Part shown: positions 25,908-27,210 of the stretch, in pieces
How the letters are laid out: each line of letters starts with the position of its first letter
Position numbering within the stretch: the first letter of the stretch is position 1
Source: CAYNYF01 sp964401385
Lineage (GTDB): Bacteria > Planctomycetota > Phycisphaerae > SM23-33
Reading direction: 5' to 3'
Assembly (NCBI GenBank): GCA_964401385.1
Contig: CAYNYF010000057.1
Location: forward strand, 1-27,210
Length of the DNA stretch: 27,210 bases
The notes under the pieces: generated by a model
The model's database searches: none
Seen by the model: only the letters and a program-made list of their open reading frames with translations
What the model was told of the DNA's origin: nothing
Made by a program: the position numbers and the translations under genes

Positions 25908-27068
25908 TCACTCGAACGGGGACGGGGCGGTCGTCGTTGGCTCCGGCAGTCCGGGAATCTTGTAGTCGATCCGGTAGCCCCCCACCAGCGGGTGCCGCAG
26001 CGACCGGATCCACTCCTCGACGAACTTGTAGTTCCGGTCGCGCGGGCTCAGGAACAGCGGCGGCGTGAAAGCCTTCGGGTGCGGCGCCTTGGCCAGCTCC
26101 GACGGCAGGCCGTACTGTAACAGCCGAGACATCTCCGGCTTGCCCCGATCGATCAGCTTCCGCCCGCCGGACCACTCGCTGAGGATGTAGAAGTTCGTAT
26201 ACACGACGCGATCGTCCTTCAGGGGCACGCTGAAGAGCCGCAGGCCCCCCTCACCCTTCACCCCGCCGTGGCAACTGGCCGTGGCACAGCCGCGGGAAAC
26301 GATCGGCCAGACGCGGGTCCTGAACTGCCTGATGACCGCGGGATCGCTCTTGACCAGGATCTCGTCGCGCAGCGTGCTGTCCCGGTCGGTGTTCTCCAGG
26401 ATGTACCTGGCCTGGGCGACCCTGGACATGGTGCGAAACCGCCTCTCCCCGCCGCGCTCGGCGAAGATGCCCACTCCCCGCATGGACTTGATGAACCGCT
26501 CCAGCAAGTCCTTGCGGAACTCGATCCGCACCCTGTCGTCGGCCCGCAGCTCCAGCAGCCGGATGCGGTAGACGTCTTCGGTCTTCAGCAGCCGCAGCTT
26601 GCCCAGGGCAGGCACGGCCGGGCCGGTGCTCGGCGGCGGCGCCGGCCTGGTCGTCTTGGCCAGGCGAATTTCCACCAGCCGCAGCAGCAGCTTGGCATTC
26701 TCGTGGTCGCTCTTGAGGGCGAGCACCTTCGTAAGAACGTCGCGGGCTTCGGTGAGCATCGCGTTGTCCGCCGCCCAGCGGGCCAGCGCGTAGAGACTGT
26801 CCGGGTTCTTCTGGTCGGTCTTGGCCAGGCGGCGCTGGTATTCGCTCTGCGACGTCTTCACGTCCTCGACGCTGGCGACGTCGTCCTTGGAGACGACCAC
26901 CACGGCCCCGGCGCGAATCCTGACCTCGTATCCGTCGCTGGTCTCCGTCACCTCGCCGGTGAGCTTGCGTCCGTCCTTGAGTGTGACGACCTTCTCCGCG
27001 GCGGTGACGCACACCCACACGACCAGCAGCACCATCACAGTCAGCACCAGCGCGTGTTTTGGCCTCAT
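25908..27068 (-). CDS. Exported protein with CxxxxCH heme-type motif
   Basis: A 386-residue protein with a signal peptide (hydrophobic 6-22, probable cut after VTAA). Residues 26-70 form a small beta domain (VVTLKDGRKLTGEVTETSDGYEV). Residues 80-140 are helical and TPR-like. After a Pro-rich linker, residues 160-365 include CATASCHGG (261-269), a C-x4-C-H motif like the non-standard c-heme sites of some multiheme cytochromes and of planctomycete cytochrome-like proteins; GLRLF follows as in those. Met313 is a possible axial ligand. Heme attachment is inferred. The start at 27068 is favoured over 27200, which would overlap tRNA-Cys. Confidence 0.75.
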   Translation of the reverse strand: MRPKHALVLTVMVLLVVWVCVTAAEKVVTLKDGRKLTGEVTETSDGYEVRIRAGAVVVVSKDDVASVEDVKTSQSEYQRRLAKTDQKNPDSLYALARWAADNAMLTEARDVLTKVLALKSDHENAKLLLRLVEIRLAKTTRPAPPPSTGPAVPALGKLRLLKTEDVYRIRLLELRADDRVRIEFRKDLLERFIKSMRGVGIFAERGGERRFRTMSRVAQARYILENTDRDSTLRDEILVKSDPAVIRQFRTRVWPIVSRGCATASCHGGVKGEGGLRLFSVPLKDDRVVYTNFYILSEWSGGRKLIDRGKPEMSRLLQYGLPSELAKAPHPKAFTPPLFLSPRDRNYKFVEEWIRSLRHPLVGGYRIDYKIPGLPEPTTTAPSPFE

Positions 27069-27158
27069 GGCTCGACCTCTTCCCTGATCGAATTCTCCGC
27101 CATACCGCCGCCGGGCCGGCGGTGCGGCCGGCGGGGGCAGACATTGTCCTGTCGTCAA

Positions 27159-27210
27159 AGGCGGCAGTGGGATTCGAACCCACGAATAACGGATTTGCAA
27201 TCCGTCGCCT
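27159..27210 (-). tRNA. tRNA-Cys (GCA), 3' part
   Basis: The T arm is GTGGG/TTCGAAT/CCCAC, preceded by the anticodon stem ACGGA/TCCGT with loop TTGCAAA; the GCA anticodon lies at 27196-27198. The acceptor 3' strand TGCCGCC and discriminator T end at 27159. CCA is not encoded. The 5' half (acceptor and D arm) lies beyond the window edge. Confidence 0.92.

Noticed and set aside
27069..27200. N-terminal extension of the cytochrome-like protein
   Set aside because: It would run into tRNA-Cys and put 44 unrelated residues before a good signal peptide.

Overview
The window is GC-rich chromosomal DNA, most likely from a planctomycete, and I favour the class Phycisphaerae. The 3' part of the 16S rRNA carries the GGCTCACACAAGCGGTGGAG form of the 900 region that I associate with that phylum, and it is not followed by tRNA-Ile/Ala or 23S. 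The proteins fit too: FG-GAP propellers, a PcRGLX/YetA-like lyase, a CxxxxCH cytochrome-like protein and an oversized PilX-like pseudopilin. Genes are densely packed. I see no phage, transposase, CRISPR array or integrated element. Family calls come from reading motifs; no database search was run.

Layout. (1) 1-641: 16S rRNA 3' end, then a heptad minisatellite and a roughly 600-bp remnant zone. That zone holds a promoter and a 53-codon ORF fusing the two ends of a short-chain dehydrogenase with the middle missing. (2) 1263-5051: a seven-repeat FG-GAP protein and a PcRGLX/YetA-like lyase, neither with a signal peptide, probably a sugar-catabolic module. (3) 5197-9659, minus strand: a transglutaminase-like protein, then a PilV/GspI, PilW/GspJ, PilX/GspK-like minor-pilin cluster. 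Two direct copies of an 86-bp palindromic repeat flank its first gene. (4) 10041-11580: a P-loop kinase and a PHP-domain phosphoesterase. (5) 11652-14831: dxr (isoprenoid synthesis) and an enlarged rseP with four PDZ-like segments. (6) 15022-19673: hom, an apgM-type mutase homologue, lysC and a membrane-anchored thermonuclease. The first three form an aspartate-family amino acid cluster in which the mutase homologue may act as the missing homoserine kinase. (7) 19870-27210: a small membrane protein on the plus strand; then, on the minus strand and listed by rising coordinate, a gluzincin-type peptidase, an unusual sigma factor with three N-terminal helix-turn-helix modules, a coiled-coil lipoprotein, a membrane protein, a cytochrome-like protein and the 3' part of tRNA-Cys.

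Several intergenic regions carry a recognisable vegetative promoter, TTGnnn, a 16-18 bp spacer, then TATCAT/TACAAA/TACGAT, on both strands. These define the transcription units of hom, the sigma factor, the lipoprotein, the PHP gene and the dehydrogenase remnant.

The most unusual items are the sigma factor (regions 1.2, 2 and 4 behind roughly 300 residues of DNA-binding modules, with little room for region 3), the three-part PilX-like protein, the in-frame collapsed dehydrogenase, and the repeat pair bracketing a prepilin gene.
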